This document shows positions 1 through 9,438 of a DNA stretch of 36,543 nt, one piece after another (positions within the stretch are counted from its first letter, which is position 1; each line of letters opens with the position of its first letter). Both the position numbers and the translations under genes were made by a program. This DNA is from Microcaldota archaeon (GTDB lineage: Archaea > Micrarchaeota > Micrarchaeia > Micrarchaeales > CABMGC01): the NCBI GenBank assembly GCA_021845465.1, contig JAKBRL010000009.1, positions 1-36,543 on the forward strand, written 5' to 3'. A model generated the notes under the pieces. That model saw nothing but the letters and a program-made list of their open reading frames with translations. It did no database searches and was not told where the DNA came from.

Positions 1-276
1 ACCGCAATAAAGAAAGTTGTGAATACGACTTCACTGAACGCATCCCAGAATTCTTCAACAGGCAAATCTTCTTCATCCGCACTATCGGCAAACAGGAAGG
101 CCGAGATATCAGTATTGATTATACTGATTGCAGCCATACTCATATACATCATACACGAGACAATGCTTAAGGACAAGAAAAAGAAGAAGAACACTCCAAA
201 CAATGAGCAATCCAATCCGGAAAAATCCAATCCGGAAAACAGCAATATACATGTGCCTCCACAAGTAAAGTATTGA
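1..276 (+). CDS. C-terminal part of a membrane-anchored surface protein (5' end outside window)
   Basis: The frame is open from base 1, so the GTG at 19 is probably an internal codon rather than the start. The visible 91 residues are a Ser/Thr/Asn-rich stretch with several N-x-S/T sequons, one hydrophobic helix (ISVLIILIAAILIYII), a run of five lysines directly after it, and a polar Asn/Pro/Glu-rich tail. This is the layout of an archaeal surface protein held by a C-terminal membrane helix: outside domain, helix, then a positive cytoplasmic stop-transfer patch. The function of the missing ectodomain cannot be judged. The gene converges on the ATP synthase operon, whose last gene ends at 324. 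I infer a truncated view of a longer gene rather than a small protein. Confidence 0.6.
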   Translation, partial: TAIKKVVNTTSLNASQNSSTGKSSSSALSANRKAEISVLIILIAAILIYIIHETMLKDKKKKKNTPNNEQSNPEKSNPENSNIHVPPQVKY

Positions 277-323
277 GAGTTGTTCATCCAAAGAATCCAG
301 AAACAGAAACTAACTGTCTCTTC

Positions 324-992
324 TTATTTAGAAACAAGTACTGCTTTCTCTATATTATAAAAGCCCCTGCTTCCTTCCCACTCTTTGTCCGCTTTCTCTA
401 TTTTTATCTTCTTCTTGAAAAGCGGAGCGTCAAGCACAAAACTTTCAGCTTCGCCGCCTTCGAAAAGCATATTTATGTTATATTTCTGGTTAAGAGCTAT
501 CAGCTTTTCTATCATCTCGTTGTCTATCCTGGCTCCCAGATACGAATCATCAAAACCATCAGCTGCAACCGAGGTTATTATCACCTCAAAATCCTTTGAG
601 AGTTCCTCAAGCTCCCGCAATGGCTCTATATGCCACAACGGAGAGATGCACTCGATATCAAGCTTTTCGCATATTCTGCTTATCCTGTCTAATTGGTATC
701 TGCTGTATGTCGCTCCTGTCACCAATACCTTTACGTTATTATCCGAGAGAACTTTTTCAAGATCCCTAAGCTCTTCTTCTTTTACGCCTTTAGTCTCGGC
801 AAAGACCTGCCTTATTCCAAGAGCTTCAGCAAGCAGTCCTGTAAACTTAAGATTAGGATAATGAAACATGTAGCTTTCCCTGTTTCCAGGAAGCATTGTA
901 ATCAATAAGTCTATCTTTATGCCTGATCCTACTACCTTATGCAGCGCAAGAGTAGAATCCTTACCACCGCTAAAAAGGCAGGCATTACTCAT
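324..992 (-). CDS. dph6: Diphthine-ammonia ligase family protein (ATP-pyrophosphatase domain)
   Basis: The 222-residue product carries the N-type ATP-pyrophosphatase P-loop SGGKDS at residues 8-13, near the N-terminus as in archaeal proteins of the Dph6/MJ0570 family, and matches their length (about 220). The family amidates diphthine on elongation factor 2, using ATP and ammonium, as the last step of diphthamide synthesis in the cytoplasm. Further family-like pieces are VTGATYSRYQ in the middle and FEGGEAESFVLDAPLF near the C-terminus. The ATG overlaps the stop of the ATP synthase D gene as ATGA, so the gene is the last member of that operon and probably translationally coupled to it. The family call is firm; the exact substrate is from family knowledge. 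Confidence 0.82.
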   Translation of the reverse strand: MSNACLFSGGKDSTLALHKVVGSGIKIDLLITMLPGNRESYMFHYPNLKFTGLLAEALGIRQVFAETKGVKEEELRDLEKVLSDNNVKVLVTGATYSRYQLDRISRICEKLDIECISPLWHIEPLRELEELSKDFEVIITSVAADGFDDSYLGARIDNEMIEKLIALNQKYNINMLFEGGEAESFVLDAPLFKKKIKIEKADKEWEGSRGFYNIEKAVLVSK

Positions 993-1615
993 CTGCTCTC
1001 CTTTGAAAGCTTCTTTTTAACGTGCTTCAATGCCGAGAATGTATCCCTGTTCATCTCCTCAAGCCTTGTCGATATATACTTCGCCTGCGCATTATATCTG
1101 GGAATAACTATATAATCCATGGCATTTACCCTGCGTTTGGTTTTTTCTATCTCCAACACAATGCGCCTTAGGCCCTGTTCCCTCTGGGCGACATTTATTA
1201 TCGATTCGAGAGCATTGGTAAATGACTCGTTTATGTCATCAACCGCAACGCTCGCCGAAAGCATACTGAGCATTACTGCAACTTCATTCTCTCCTCTATC
1301 TATCTCAGGAACTTTAACGCCCATGATATTCTTGATAGAGATGCCTATGCTGCCATACTCCTTAATATAATTTGCAGCCTCTTCAAGTTCCATGCTGCCT
1401 GCATAAGCATATCCTGTACCAAGTATCCCATATGCCTTCTGCAGTATCTCATACATCTTCTCGCGGTCATTCCCCGTGTTCTTAAGAAGCTTAAGAAACT
1501 CCAGCACAAGCACCTCTCTCTTCTTCTTGAGTATGGAATGGCCCTTTTTAGCTATGGCTGTCCTTCTCTTCGTAGCTATAAGATTCATTCTTGTAGGTGT
1601 TATTCTCTCTGCCAT
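989..1615 (-). CDS. atpD: A-type ATP synthase subunit D (central stalk)
   Basis: The 208-residue product starts MAERITPTRMNL and is long-helical at both ends, as expected for subunit D, the central rotor shaft that links the A3B3 head to the membrane ring. Length agrees with the family (about 200-215). I chose the ATG at 1615 over the in-frame GTG at 1624 because the family starts with a short M-x-x-x-x-P-T-R-M-x-L block and because a G-rich GTGGGG lies just upstream. It follows the B gene after a short gap and overlaps the diphthamide ligase start by 4 nt. Position after A and B is the standard archaeal order. Confidence 0.92.
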   Translation of the reverse strand: MAERITPTRMNLIATKRRTAIAKKGHSILKKKREVLVLEFLKLLKNTGNDREKMYEILQKAYGILGTGYAYAGSMELEEAANYIKEYGSIGISIKNIMGVKVPEIDRGENEVAVMLSMLSASVAVDDINESFTNALESIINVAQREQGLRRIVLEIEKTKRRVNAMDYIVIPRYNAQAKYISTRLEEMNRDTFSALKHVKKKLSKESR

Positions 1616-1626
1616 CTTCCCCACTG

Positions 1627-3006
1627 CTATTTTTTCTTGTAATACATCTTGATGTATTCCTCCTTTATCCTGCTTAATTCAGACTCAGGAAGCTGTGAGA
1701 GAAGGTCCCATCCTATGGAAAGCGTCTCTTCTATTGTTCTCCTTTCGTAAAGCCCCTGGCCTATAAACTTCTTTTCAAACAATTCGCCGAATTTGAGGTA
1801 TCTCTTGTCACTCTCAGACAATGCCTCTGTTCCTACTATTGAACTCAGGCTCCTGGCTTCCTGCGATCTTGCATAAGCTCCGTATAGCTGGTCAGATACT
1901 CCCTTATGGTCTTCCCTTGTCTTGCCCTTCCCTATTCCGTTGTTCATCAGCCTTGAAAGAGATCCTAGTGGGGTTATAGGAGGATATATCCCCCTGTTCT
2001 TCAACTCCCTATTTACGTATATCTGCCCTTCGGTTATGTATCCTGTAAGGTCAGGTATAGGATGCGTTACATCATCGCTAGGCATTGTCAATATGTCTAA
2101 CTGTGTTATGCTTCCTTTTTTGCCGTTTACTACTCCTGCCCTTTCATATATTCCTGCAAGGTCTGTGTACATGTATCCTGGATAGCCCCTCCTTCCCGGA
2201 ACCTCTTCCCTCGCGCTTGACAACTCCCTTAATGCCTCGCAGTAATTTGTCATATCTGTCAATATGACGAGAACATGCATCCCTTTTTCATATGCAAGAT
2301 ACTCGGCAACTGTCAGGGCGAGCCTCGGTGTCAGTATTCTCTCTATGCTGGGATCGTTTGCAAGATTTATGAAAGCAACGGTTCTGGAAAGCGCTCCTGT
2401 CTTCCTGAATTCATCTATGAAGTATGCAGCGTCATCGTTCATAAGTCCAATTCCTGCAAAGACAACTGCGAACTCCTCACTCTGATTCTTCACGCTTGCC
2501 TGCCTCGTTATCTGTGCGGCTATTTCATTGTGCGGAAGCCCCGAACCTGAGAATATAGGCAGCTTCTGGCCTCTTACAAGGGTAAACAATCCATCTATAG
2601 ACGATATTCCTGTTTCTATAAAGTCACTAGGCATCCTCCTTGCAACAGGATTTATGGGTTCTCCGTTTATGTCTCTCTTTTCCTTGTATGATATGCCTGC
2701 CTTTATGTCTATAGGATCTCCATGGCCGTTGAATATTCTGCCAAGCATATCATCGCTGACCCCGACCCTGAATGTCTCGCCAAGAAAGGTAACCGAAGTA
2801 TTGTTTACATTTATCCCATCTGTCCTCCCGAATACCTGAACAACAGCATATTTCTCACTAGTATCGAGAACCTGTCCCAACCTGTTCTCTCCGCTGGAAA
2901 GCGTTATCCTGACTATCTCGCCATAACTCGCATTTCCCACTTTGCCTACAACTACCAGAGGCCCTGCCACGCTTTCTATTGTATTGTATTCTACTTTGAA
3001 ATTCAT
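1627..3006 (-). CDS. atpB: A-type ATP synthase subunit B (non-catalytic head subunit)
   Basis: The 459-residue product contributes the regulatory, non-catalytic nucleotide site of the A3B3 head. It has the beta-barrel start ([14 protein letters not shown]) and, in place of a Walker A motif, the sequence [15 protein letters not shown] typical of B subunits; loss of the P-loop lysine is normal here. Family landmarks [19 protein letters not shown] and [13 protein letters not shown] are present. The ATG at 3006 is preceded by AGGTGAT, a good ribosome-binding site, 4 nt away. The gene sits between A and D in the operon with gaps under 10 nt. Confidence 0.97.
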   Translation of the reverse strand: MNFKVEYNTIESVAGPLVVVGKVGNASYGEIVRITLSSGENRLGQVLDTSEKYAVVQVFGRTDGINVNNTSVTFLGETFRVGVSDDMLGRIFNGHGDPIDIKAGISYKEKRDINGEPINPVARRMPSDFIETGISSIDGLFTLVRGQKLPIFSGSGLPHNEIAAQITRQASVKNQSEEFAVVFAGIGLMNDDAAYFIDEFRKTGALSRTVAFINLANDPSIERILTPRLALTVAEYLAYEKGMHVLVILTDMTNYCEALRELSSAREEVPGRRGYPGYMYTDLAGIYERAGVVNGKKGSITQLDILTMPSDDVTHPIPDLTGYITEGQIYVNRELKNRGIYPPITPLGSLSRLMNNGIGKGKTREDHKGVSDQLYGAYARSQEARSLSSIVGTEALSESDKRYLKFGELFEKKFIGQGLYERRTIEETLSIGWDLLSQLPESELSRIKEEYIKMYYKKK

Positions 3007-3014
3007 AACATCAC

Positions 3015-4787
3015 CTACTTGTTCTCCCTTGACTCATCTTTGATGAGTGCATCTATCTCCGATTTTATATGCTCATTTATCCTCTTTCCCGCACTCTCTA
3101 TCTCATTTTCAGAAACTCCCTTCATTCTTGATATATCCACCTTGACTTTCATCTTGGCAACAGATTCTACCGAAACGCCTTTTCCTATAGCGCTTTCTGC
3201 AGATCTGGAGAAGTGGAGTATAGCGGAGAGCATGATTTTCTGCTTCTTTAGGCTCGTCGACGCATCTATATCATCAAAGGCACTCTGCCTCAGATAATCT
3301 TCCCTGAGCATCTTTCCTATCTCAAGAATAACACGCTCAGAATCCGGAAGGGCATCCTCACCTACAAGTTGGACTATGTCCTTAAGCTCGGCTTCGCGCT
3401 GTAGCAGGCGCATGGCCTCTTTCCTGTCTTCTATGAATCCTTCTCCCATATTCTCCTTATACCAGCTTTCAAGAGGATCAAGATAGAGAGAATAGCTGTT
3501 TAGCCAGTTTATTGAAGGAAAATGCTTCTGCTGTGCAAGCGAGGCATCAAGAGCCCAGAAGGTTTTAACTACCTTAAGCGTTCCCTGTGACACTGGCTCG
3601 GTTATGTCTCCTCCTGTAGGTGAGACTGCGCCTATTATGGTAACAGATCCTCTCTTTCCATTCAATGCCTCCACCTTGCCGCTTCTCTCGTAGAACTCTG
3701 CCAGCCTCTTAGGCAGATATGCCGGGTATCCCTCCTCTCCGGGCATCTCCTCAAGCCTTGCTGATATCTCGCGCATAGCCTCTGCCCATCTTGAAGTGGA
3801 GTCTGCCATCATAGCAACATTATATCCCATATCCCTGAAGTACTCCGCTATTGTTATTCCAGCATATATGCTTGCTTCCCTTGCAGCTACCGGCATATTT
3901 GATGTATTCGCTATAAGTATTGTCCTTTCCATAAGCGGCCTTCCGGTAGACGGGTCTTTGAGTTCGGGGAATTCGACAAGAACGTCTGTCATCTCGTTGC
4001 CTCTCTCACCGCATCCTGTATATATGACTATGTCAGCATCAGAATACTTTGCAAGAGACTGTTGCAGGACAGTCTTGCCACTGCCAAAAGGACCAGGGAC
4101 TGCCGCAGTTCCCCCCTTCGCTATTGGAAAGAATGTATCTACTGTCCTTGTACCTGTTCTCAGCGCCTCGTCTACCCTGTACTTGCTCTTTATCGGAGAA
4201 GGAATCCTCACTGCCCTCTTCTGCATCATGCTTATTCCTATCTTTTTCTTCTTCCCTATATCTACTTCGGCAACTATCTCCTCTATTGTGAAGCTTCCGG
4301 ATTCTATGCTCTCTATGCTCCCTTCTATTCCGTTCGGTATCATTATGTAATGCTTTATTAGTTCTGTCTCCTGCACATGTCCTATTATGGTTCCGGAAGA
4401 TACCTTGGAACCTTTCTTGATTCCGTCTTCTTTTTCAAACTTCCATTTCTTCTTCCTGTCCAGCGGCGCAGCTATGACTCCCTTGGCTATGAACATGCCA
4501 CTGCTCTTCTCTATCGCGCTAAGCGGTCTCTGTATTCCATCATAGATATTGCTGAGTATTCCGGGTCCGAGCTCTACGGAGAAGGGAAGCCCTGTAGATG
4601 TTACCTCCTCTCCAGGCCTCAATCCTGTAGTATCTTCATACACCTGTATTACGGCATCGTCTCCTTTGAGCTGTATTATCTCGCCTATAAGGTTTGAGTT
4701 TCCTACACGTACAACGTCATACATGCTGCTGCCTGTCATCCCTTTGGCTATCACCAAAGGACCTGAAATTCTCTTGATTGCTCCCAT
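3015..4787 (-). CDS. atpA: A-type ATP synthase subunit A (catalytic)
   Basis: This is the catalytic subunit of the A3B3 head, about 590 residues as usual. The Walker A motif is GPFGSGKTV at residues 232-240 and is characteristic of A/V-type catalytic subunits. The extra non-homologous insert typical of A subunits lies around residues 110-200 before it, and the catalytic-site region [24 protein letters not shown] follows in pieces. No intein interrupts the P-loop, a place where archaeal and yeast A subunits often carry one. I prefer the ATG at 4787 ([12 protein letters not shown]) to the GTG at 4796 because families start M-G-x-I-x-R-I-S-G-P-L-V and GTGA precedes it at suitable distance. Confidence 0.97.
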   Translation of the reverse strand: MGAIKRISGPLVIAKGMTGSSMYDVVRVGNSNLIGEIIQLKGDDAVIQVYEDTTGLRPGEEVTSTGLPFSVELGPGILSNIYDGIQRPLSAIEKSSGMFIAKGVIAAPLDRKKKWKFEKEDGIKKGSKVSSGTIIGHVQETELIKHYIMIPNGIEGSIESIESGSFTIEEIVAEVDIGKKKKIGISMMQKRAVRIPSPIKSKYRVDEALRTGTRTVDTFFPIAKGGTAAVPGPFGSGKTVLQQSLAKYSDADIVIYTGCGERGNEMTDVLVEFPELKDPSTGRPLMERTILIANTSNMPVAAREASIYAGITIAEYFRDMGYNVAMMADSTSRWAEAMREISARLEEMPGEEGYPAYLPKRLAEFYERSGKVEALNGKRGSVTIIGAVSPTGGDITEPVSQGTLKVVKTFWALDASLAQQKHFPSINWLNSYSLYLDPLESWYKENMGEGFIEDRKEAMRLLQREAELKDIVQLVGEDALPDSERVILEIGKMLREDYLRQSAFDDIDASTSLKKQKIMLSAILHFSRSAESAIGKGVSVESVAKMKVKVDISRMKGVSENEIESAGKRINEHIKSEIDALIKDESRENK

Positions 4788-4802
4788 AACATTCACTTTT
4801 TA

Positions 4803-5150
4803 TCATTTTTTACCGGCTATGTCTATTCCAATCGCCCTGATTATCAGCTTTCTCAATGTATCCGCACTCCTCTCATCCCCATATTCTGGTATCTCAACAA
4901 ATATGGGTGAAATGCTGCTCTCTATAATGTTAATTATCTTTTTGTCCTTTATCTTTCTTGCAAGAACTGTAGGTATTATCACAAGACCTATATCCTCATT
5001 CTGCATCAGCTCTTTCACCGCACGCTCGGCATCCTCAGCCTCTTCCGCATCATATGATATAGGCGTGCCGCTAAGCCTGAATCCGAGTGTCAGCTCAGGC
5101 CTGCCTATCACCGCTATCTTGTATTTATTCTTTACTCTGCTGTTTTCCAT
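4803..5150 (-). CDS. atpF: A-type ATP synthase subunit F
   Basis: The 115-residue product is a small alpha/beta protein of the central rotor. IAVIGRPELTLGFRLSG at the N-terminus is the hallmark of subunit F, followed by DIGLVIIPTVLARKI and ISPIFVEIPEYG. F regulates ATP hydrolysis by contacting the head through its C-terminal helix. The start overlaps the end of the C gene by 19 nt, a tight coupling. Length and order (C-F-A) are standard. Confidence 0.95.
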   Translation of the reverse strand: MENSRVKNKYKIAVIGRPELTLGFRLSGTPISYDAEEAEDAERAVKELMQNEDIGLVIIPTVLARKIKDKKIINIIESSISPIFVEIPEYGDERSADTLRKLIIRAIGIDIAGKK

Positions 5151-6211
5151 CCTATCAACATGCTCATATCTTTCCTATCAAGACCGTATTCGCTTCCATT
5201 TGCTATAATGCGTAGCATATAGACCTCCGCTTCCTTCATATAAAGGTAGGAAAGCATTGTTGCGAAAGAGAGTATCCTGTGTCCTGTATACTTCTCAGCG
5301 CTTCTTATCATTGCCCTCCTTATGCCGACCTCGAATACGAGAAGCCTCTTCGATTCGTCATTGTTGTAGAAGGCCAGAGAATCTCCAAGGTCGAAAAACT
5401 TCAGCTGCGAGACCATCTCCGCGAGATCCTTGGAGCTGTTGTAAATGTTCTCTATCTCACTCTTTGGGATATTTCCATTCTGCACAAGCAGATTCGAGAA
5501 ACCAGACAGCTTAATGCCTGCCTTTTTAGCTCTTATCGCAGTAAGAACATTTCTCATGTCTATCTCCATCTTCATGACTCTGGAAGCGGACCAATGTTCC
5601 TCGCTGCTTAGTTTCTCAGAGAGCTCTGCGATATTCTGGTAGTATCTCTTGTCCATAGCCGAGAGCGTCTCAAAGATATTATGTGTCTTTGAATAAGCCT
5701 CAGAGGCATCATAAAGCAGCTTCCTGTATGGCGAATTTATCATAAGCTTATGAAGCATCGATTCTACCGAATCCTCGCGCATGGCCTCTTTTATGACAAG
5801 GTTTCCATATCTGCCTACGTCTATCAGATATTTTGATATGGAGTCAAAGCTCTTTCCCCTGTCTTTGGCCTCTATCGCTATCCTTACGTTGTGCATGCTC
5901 CATCTGCCTGTCACGCTTCTGAGTATCTCCCTGTCGTTTCCTTTGGCAAGGGTCACAAGCTTTCTAAGATTTCTTGCAAGGTTCACGCTCAGCGCGAAGT
6001 CAACCATTACGGACTTTGACTTCATCCCCTCAAACTCTTCCAAATCTCTCCTGTAATCCTCATCGGAAAGCATCGAGATTATCTCGTTTATATTACGCTT
6101 GCCAGATATCTCCTGCAGCTTCTTCTGGCTGAGAAGCCTGGATTTCATAGCGTTCACTCTCGCGCTTGAGTATCCGTACTTCTTAGCATTCTTCAGAATC
6201 GCAGGCAACAA
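5132..6211 (-). CDS. atpC: A-type ATP synthase subunit C
   Basis: The 359-residue, almost fully helical product is the funnel-shaped subunit that docks the central stalk on the rotor ring. The N-terminal block YGYSSARVNAMKSRLL matches the family. There is no ATG in a position that keeps this block; the frame opens with TTG codons at 6211 and 6208, one of which must be the start. The first in-frame ATG would remove the conserved N-terminus. The gene follows E after a short gap and overlaps F by 19 nt. Confidence 0.92.
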   Translation of the reverse strand: MLPAILKNAKKYGYSSARVNAMKSRLLSQKKLQEISGKRNINEIISMLSDEDYRRDLEEFEGMKSKSVMVDFALSVNLARNLRKLVTLAKGNDREILRSVTGRWSMHNVRIAIEAKDRGKSFDSISKYLIDVGRYGNLVIKEAMREDSVESMLHKLMINSPYRKLLYDASEAYSKTHNIFETLSAMDKRYYQNIAELSEKLSSEEHWSASRVMKMEIDMRNVLTAIRAKKAGIKLSGFSNLLVQNGNIPKSEIENIYNSSKDLAEMVSQLKFFDLGDSLAFYNNDESKRLLVFEVGIRRAMIRSAEKYTGHRILSFATMLSYLYMKEAEVYMLRIIANGSEYGLDRKDMSMLIGWKTAE

Positions 6212-6218
6212 ACCACTA

Positions 6219-6824
6219 TCATATCATTTCTTCTTCAGTTCTTTCATCACTCCCTGTTTTTTTCCCACCAAAGAGCCTAGCAGATACCATGCTTCTTACA
6301 ATATCCATGTTCTCCTCTATCAATGCATCCGGACTTATCCTTAGGGATATGCTTCCATCCTTGGACTTTAGGATAATGCCCTCCCCATCATGATCCTTAA
6401 CAACGACCTTCTTCTTCAGCGATTCGGCCAGCTTCCGGTTATTTTTAGATGCAAAAACAATTATCTCGCCAGAATAGACCTCCTCAAATTTAGAGATTCC
6501 AGATTCAAGCATCTCTGCCATGTATTTTTCCTCAAGCATACTCTTCATTCTTGAGGTAACAATGGCCGTAACTCTCCCGAGGGCGAGCCCTTTGGCCTCA
6601 GCAAGCATGCTTCCCACCTCTATCTCCATAGCGATCTCATGCTCCTTCAAAATTCTCTTTGTCTCTGCATTGGCATCTTCCTGTGCCTTGTGCTCTATCT
6701 CGTTGGCTCTCGCTTCTGCCTCGGAAAGTATCCTCTGAGCCTCTGAGGAACCGTCTTCCTTTATCCTGGAAGCCGTCTCCTCAGCCTCATCAAGTATCTT
6801 CCTTCTCACATTTTCCAAAGGCAT
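6219..6824 (-). CDS. atpE: A-type ATP synthase subunit E (peripheral stalk)
   Basis: The 201-residue product has a long charged N-terminal coiled coil (roughly residues 5-95, rich in Glu, Ala and Lys) followed by a compact C-terminal domain, the layout of subunit E, which pairs with H to form the peripheral stalks that hold the head still during rotation. The ATG at 6824 is preceded by GGTAGTAGG. It lies between K and C as in other archaeal operons. The C-terminal tail (SDERTEEEMI) is acidic and short. Confidence 0.93.
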   Translation of the reverse strand: MPLENVRRKILDEAEETASRIKEDGSSEAQRILSEAEARANEIEHKAQEDANAETKRILKEHEIAMEIEVGSMLAEAKGLALGRVTAIVTSRMKSMLEEKYMAEMLESGISKFEEVYSGEIIVFASKNNRKLAESLKKKVVVKDHDGEGIILKSKDGSISLRISPDALIEENMDIVRSMVSARLFGGKKTGSDERTEEEMI

Positions 6825-6837
6825 CCTACTACCTTGG

Positions 6838-7080
6838 CTATATGAGCCCTGCTGAGAGCATTATAAGTATTGCGACTACGAAACCGAATATGAGCAGCGT
6901 TTCAGGAAGCACATAGAAGAGAAGTGCAATTCCCGTGCTCTCCGGTTTTTCCGCTATCATACCAAGGCCAGCCGATCCTACCGCTGCCTGAGCCATTCCT
7001 GTACCTATGGCCCCTCCGAGTATCGCCAAGCCTGCTCCAATTGCTGCTATTGCCGTTCCTATCGATAATGACACTACCAT
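6838..7080 (-). CDS. atpK: A-type ATP synthase proteolipid subunit K (rotor ring)
   Basis: The 80-residue product is two hydrophobic helices joined by a short polar loop, so it is a single-hairpin proteolipid rather than the duplicated form of some archaea. Helix 1 has the Gly-rich pattern of c-ring packing (IGAGLAILGGAIGTG). The ion-carrying carboxylate is Glu60, in YVLPETLLIFG of helix 2. Helix 1 lacks the extra Gln/Glu seen in many Na+-binding rings, which points mildly to proton coupling. It is placed between I and E in the operon. Confidence 0.95.
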   Translation of the reverse strand: MVVSLSIGTAIAAIGAGLAILGGAIGTGMAQAAVGSAGLGMIAEKPESTGIALLFYVLPETLLIFGFVVAILIMLSAGLI

Positions 7081-7090
7081 GTTTTCACCA

Positions 7091-8953
7091 TTATTCTTCA
7101 GTATTAACTCTTCTGTAAGCGAAAGGGTTGAACTTAATTCCGCTGCCAGTATAAAACTTTGTATAAAACTCTATGAAGTTAAGCCTAACCGCCTGGACCG
7201 CTCCCTCGAATATCCCGAGTATCATATTCAGGAAGTGAAGCACAAGGAATATTATTATGTATAATACTATAAAGGGTCCCTGGCTCAGGCTAGGCATGAA
7301 TGCCTTGTCTATAAGGAAGCCTATTATAACGCTTGCAAGGCCGAATCCCATTATCCTTGAATAGCTCAGCGGGTGAGTCACAAGGCTGGTTATCTCAGTT
7401 GCTTCTCCGGGGTTTGAGGCAACAATGCCTATTATCGAGAGCACCGAGCCTACCGCTGCTGCTATTGTTACATCTGAAGAAAATATTCCAAAGAATGCGC
7501 CCGAGACGGCTATTGTACCAAGTATTACAACTCCAACGGAGAAGAGCTTTGCAAGAGCATGCTTCCTATGTCCGTGCTTCATATTATTGAAGAATCCCAG
7601 CATCAATCCAAGGCATACCTGGATTATCCCGAATAATATTGTTATCACTATCAGCGAGGTAACATTGCTGAACCAGTTGAATCCGTGGAACCACGGTATG
7701 AAATACTGGTTCAATCCTACTCCTAAATATTGGTTGCTCAAGACTCCGAATATTATTGCAGATATCGATGTAAGCTGCCATATCTTCGCTGTATTATGGA
7801 CAAGCCCTTCCGGATTGGTTATCTTTGCTACGTATGTGACAAAAGCAAGAGAGAGAAGCCCGTATCCTACATCGCTAAGCATCAATCCGTAGAATATTGG
7901 GAATGATATTATGAATATCCATGTCGGGTCTATCTCGTCGCTCCTAGGTACGGAGTAGAAATTCATGAGGAAGTCAAAAGGCTTGAATATCTTGGGCCTG
8001 TTTAGGTATGTAGGGGCAAGCTCATTCTTCTCGCTGAGCTTCTCTATTGCATATCTGCCCTCGCTTGCATGCCCTACCACTCTGGCGAGCTCTGCCTCTT
8101 TCTTGACAGGTATCCATCCCTCTATCACCACTGCCTTGCCGGTCTTTTTAAACATCTGCAAAGCCCCCTCTCTGGAATTCTCTATCTCTAGCATCTCCTT
8201 TGTGTTTGCAAGCTTTGAATACTCCTTAATGCTTATCTCTCCCAATTCGCTTGCTATGCCTTCAAGAAGCTTCTTATTCCTTTCCCTAGCATCACTCATC
8301 CTCTCTATTATCTCTCTGGGCTTTCCCCCAAGATATGTCGCATGCAGGTCAAGCTCCTCAAGCTTGACATTCTTGAAGGCATCATCTACGTTCCTGCCTT
8401 TCTCATAAGCTATGAATATAAGTTTCTCTTTCTTGCCTGTATTCTCGGTTATGAACTCATGCTCTATCTTCATCTTCCTTATATTCGATTCTACTACGGC
8501 TATCTGCCTATCATCCCCTAGAAAGGCCTTGAATGCAAGAGTCTCTCCCCCGAGTTTTGAAAAATCTATATCTATTTTCTTGAAAAGCACTGCGACGCGC
8601 ATCGCATAATCGGATACTGCATTATCCTCTTCTATCTGCTTCTTTTTGTCTAGGAGGTTGTATATTCTATCTGTTATCTTCTTGCACTCATCTATTCTGG
8701 CAAGCACTTCCTCAATGCTTCCGTGCTTTTCCTTGTAGACCTTCTGCTTCTCAAGAATATTCATTGCTCCTTCAATGCTCAATATGCTGTCAGACAGCGT
8801 AGAAAGAGATCCTTCAGGGGAGTCGTTTTCAAGAGAGAGTGCACTTTTCCTGAGATCAAGCATTCCCATCCTGTGAAGAGCCGCAACAACCTCTTTTTTA
8901 TCGGAATTAAGGCAGATAATTCTTACTTTCTGCATTGGTTCTGATCTAAGCAA
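7091..8953 (-). CDS. atpI: A-type ATP synthase subunit I (membrane stator, a-subunit)
   Basis: The 620-residue product has a cytoplasmic coiled-coil half (about 1-330) and a C-terminal half with about seven to eight membrane helices. The helix containing PLSYSRIMGFGL carries the essential stator Arg (about residue 533) that faces the rotor carboxylate, and HFLNMILGIFEGAVQAVRL is another family landmark. The start is probably the TTG at 8953, immediately after the stop of H, because it yields MLRSEPMQKVRII, the pattern M-x-R-x-E-x-M-x-K-V common to family N-termini; the ATG at 8935 is the alternative. Confidence 0.96.
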   Translation of the reverse strand: MLRSEPMQKVRIICLNSDKKEVVAALHRMGMLDLRKSALSLENDSPEGSLSTLSDSILSIEGAMNILEKQKVYKEKHGSIEEVLARIDECKKITDRIYNLLDKKKQIEEDNAVSDYAMRVAVLFKKIDIDFSKLGGETLAFKAFLGDDRQIAVVESNIRKMKIEHEFITENTGKKEKLIFIAYEKGRNVDDAFKNVKLEELDLHATYLGGKPREIIERMSDARERNKKLLEGIASELGEISIKEYSKLANTKEMLEIENSREGALQMFKKTGKAVVIEGWIPVKKEAELARVVGHASEGRYAIEKLSEKNELAPTYLNRPKIFKPFDFLMNFYSVPRSDEIDPTWIFIISFPIFYGLMLSDVGYGLLSLAFVTYVAKITNPEGLVHNTAKIWQLTSISAIIFGVLSNQYLGVGLNQYFIPWFHGFNWFSNVTSLIVITILFGIIQVCLGLMLGFFNNMKHGHRKHALAKLFSVGVVILGTIAVSGAFFGIFSSDVTIAAAVGSVLSIIGIVASNPGEATEITSLVTHPLSYSRIMGFGLASVIIGFLIDKAFMPSLSQGPFIVLYIIIFLVLHFLNMILGIFEGAVQAVRLNFIEFYTKFYTGSGIKFNPFAYRRVNTEE

Positions 8954-9277
8954 CTATTCACCGATTAGCTTCCTTACCGCTTCTTCCGCTATCCCGCTGG
9001 CAGCATCATCGCCCAGTTTTGACCATTCTATCTCTTCAGCTCTCTTTCTTGCTTCAAGCAGTTTATGTTTACTATCCCTTTCTATCCTCTCGCTCACACT
9101 TCTAACTGCGCCATCTTTTATTAAAACAGCATTCTTCTCAGCCTTCTCCATGATCTCGCGCGCCTCCTCCTGCGCCTTCTGTATTTTGGATATCTTGGCA
9201 GCATTGGCCTTATCAATCTTCTCCTGAGCCTCGGCTTCTGCCGCCAAGACCTCATTAATAGTCTCTATTTTGCTCAT
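8954..9277 (-). CDS. ahaH: A-type ATP synthase subunit H (peripheral stalk)
   Basis: The 107-residue product is a single charged coiled coil rich in Glu, Ala, Lys and Arg, the expected form of subunit H, partner of E in the peripheral stalk. It is the first gene of the ATP synthase operon. I use the ATG at 9277 (MSKIETINEV); an upstream TTG at 9286 would add three residues. No ribosome-binding site is visible before this ATG. Identification rests on coiled-coil character, length and position, since H sequences are poorly conserved. Confidence 0.85.
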   Translation of the reverse strand: MSKIETINEVLAAEAEAQEKIDKANAAKISKIQKAQEEAREIMEKAEKNAVLIKDGAVRSVSERIERDSKHKLLEARKRAEEIEWSKLGDDAASGIAEEAVRKLIGE

Positions 9278-9321
9278 TACTAACAACTAGCTATTTGGCT
9301 TACCCAATAAAAAGAAACACA

Positions 9322-9352
9322 CGATTTATTTACAACACTCAAATTTAAATAA
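9322..9352 (-). promoter_or_regulatory. Probable promoter of the ATP synthase operon
   Basis: Read on the minus strand, this region holds an ATTATTTAAATTT box (9340-9352) and a GTAAATAAAT box (about 9322-9332), either of which could be the TATA element. They give a 5' leader of roughly 20-40 nt before the ATG at 9277. The space is shared with the divergent scpA promoter. Confidence 0.45.
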
Positions 9353-9409
9353 TATTAACATTGTGAGCAGGAAATTCAGCTCCTTCATGCCTATGGAAAA
9401 TTCAAAAGA

Positions 9410-9421
9410 TATTTATTTATA
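9410..9421 (+). promoter_or_regulatory. TATA-like box of scpA, leaderless spacing
   Basis: The sequence TATTTATTTATA ends about 18 nt before the scpA ATG at 9439, with its centre about 24 nt away. That is the distance expected when transcription starts at or next to the start codon. Confidence 0.55.
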
Positions 9422-9438
9422 GAGTTCATACTAAATTC

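Noticed and set aside
385..861. Long plus-strand ORF over the diphthamide ligase gene
   Set aside because: It is the antisense shadow of a well-recognised gene; the Ser/Phe-rich product has no domain.
2520..2570. Loss of the ATP-binding P-loop in ATP synthase subunit B as a mutation
   Set aside because: B subunits of A/V-type enzymes normally lack the Walker A motif; this is expected.
3796..4350. 184-codon plus-strand ORF over atpA
   Set aside because: Antisense shadow of the catalytic subunit gene, with Ser/Ile/Pro-rich meaningless product.
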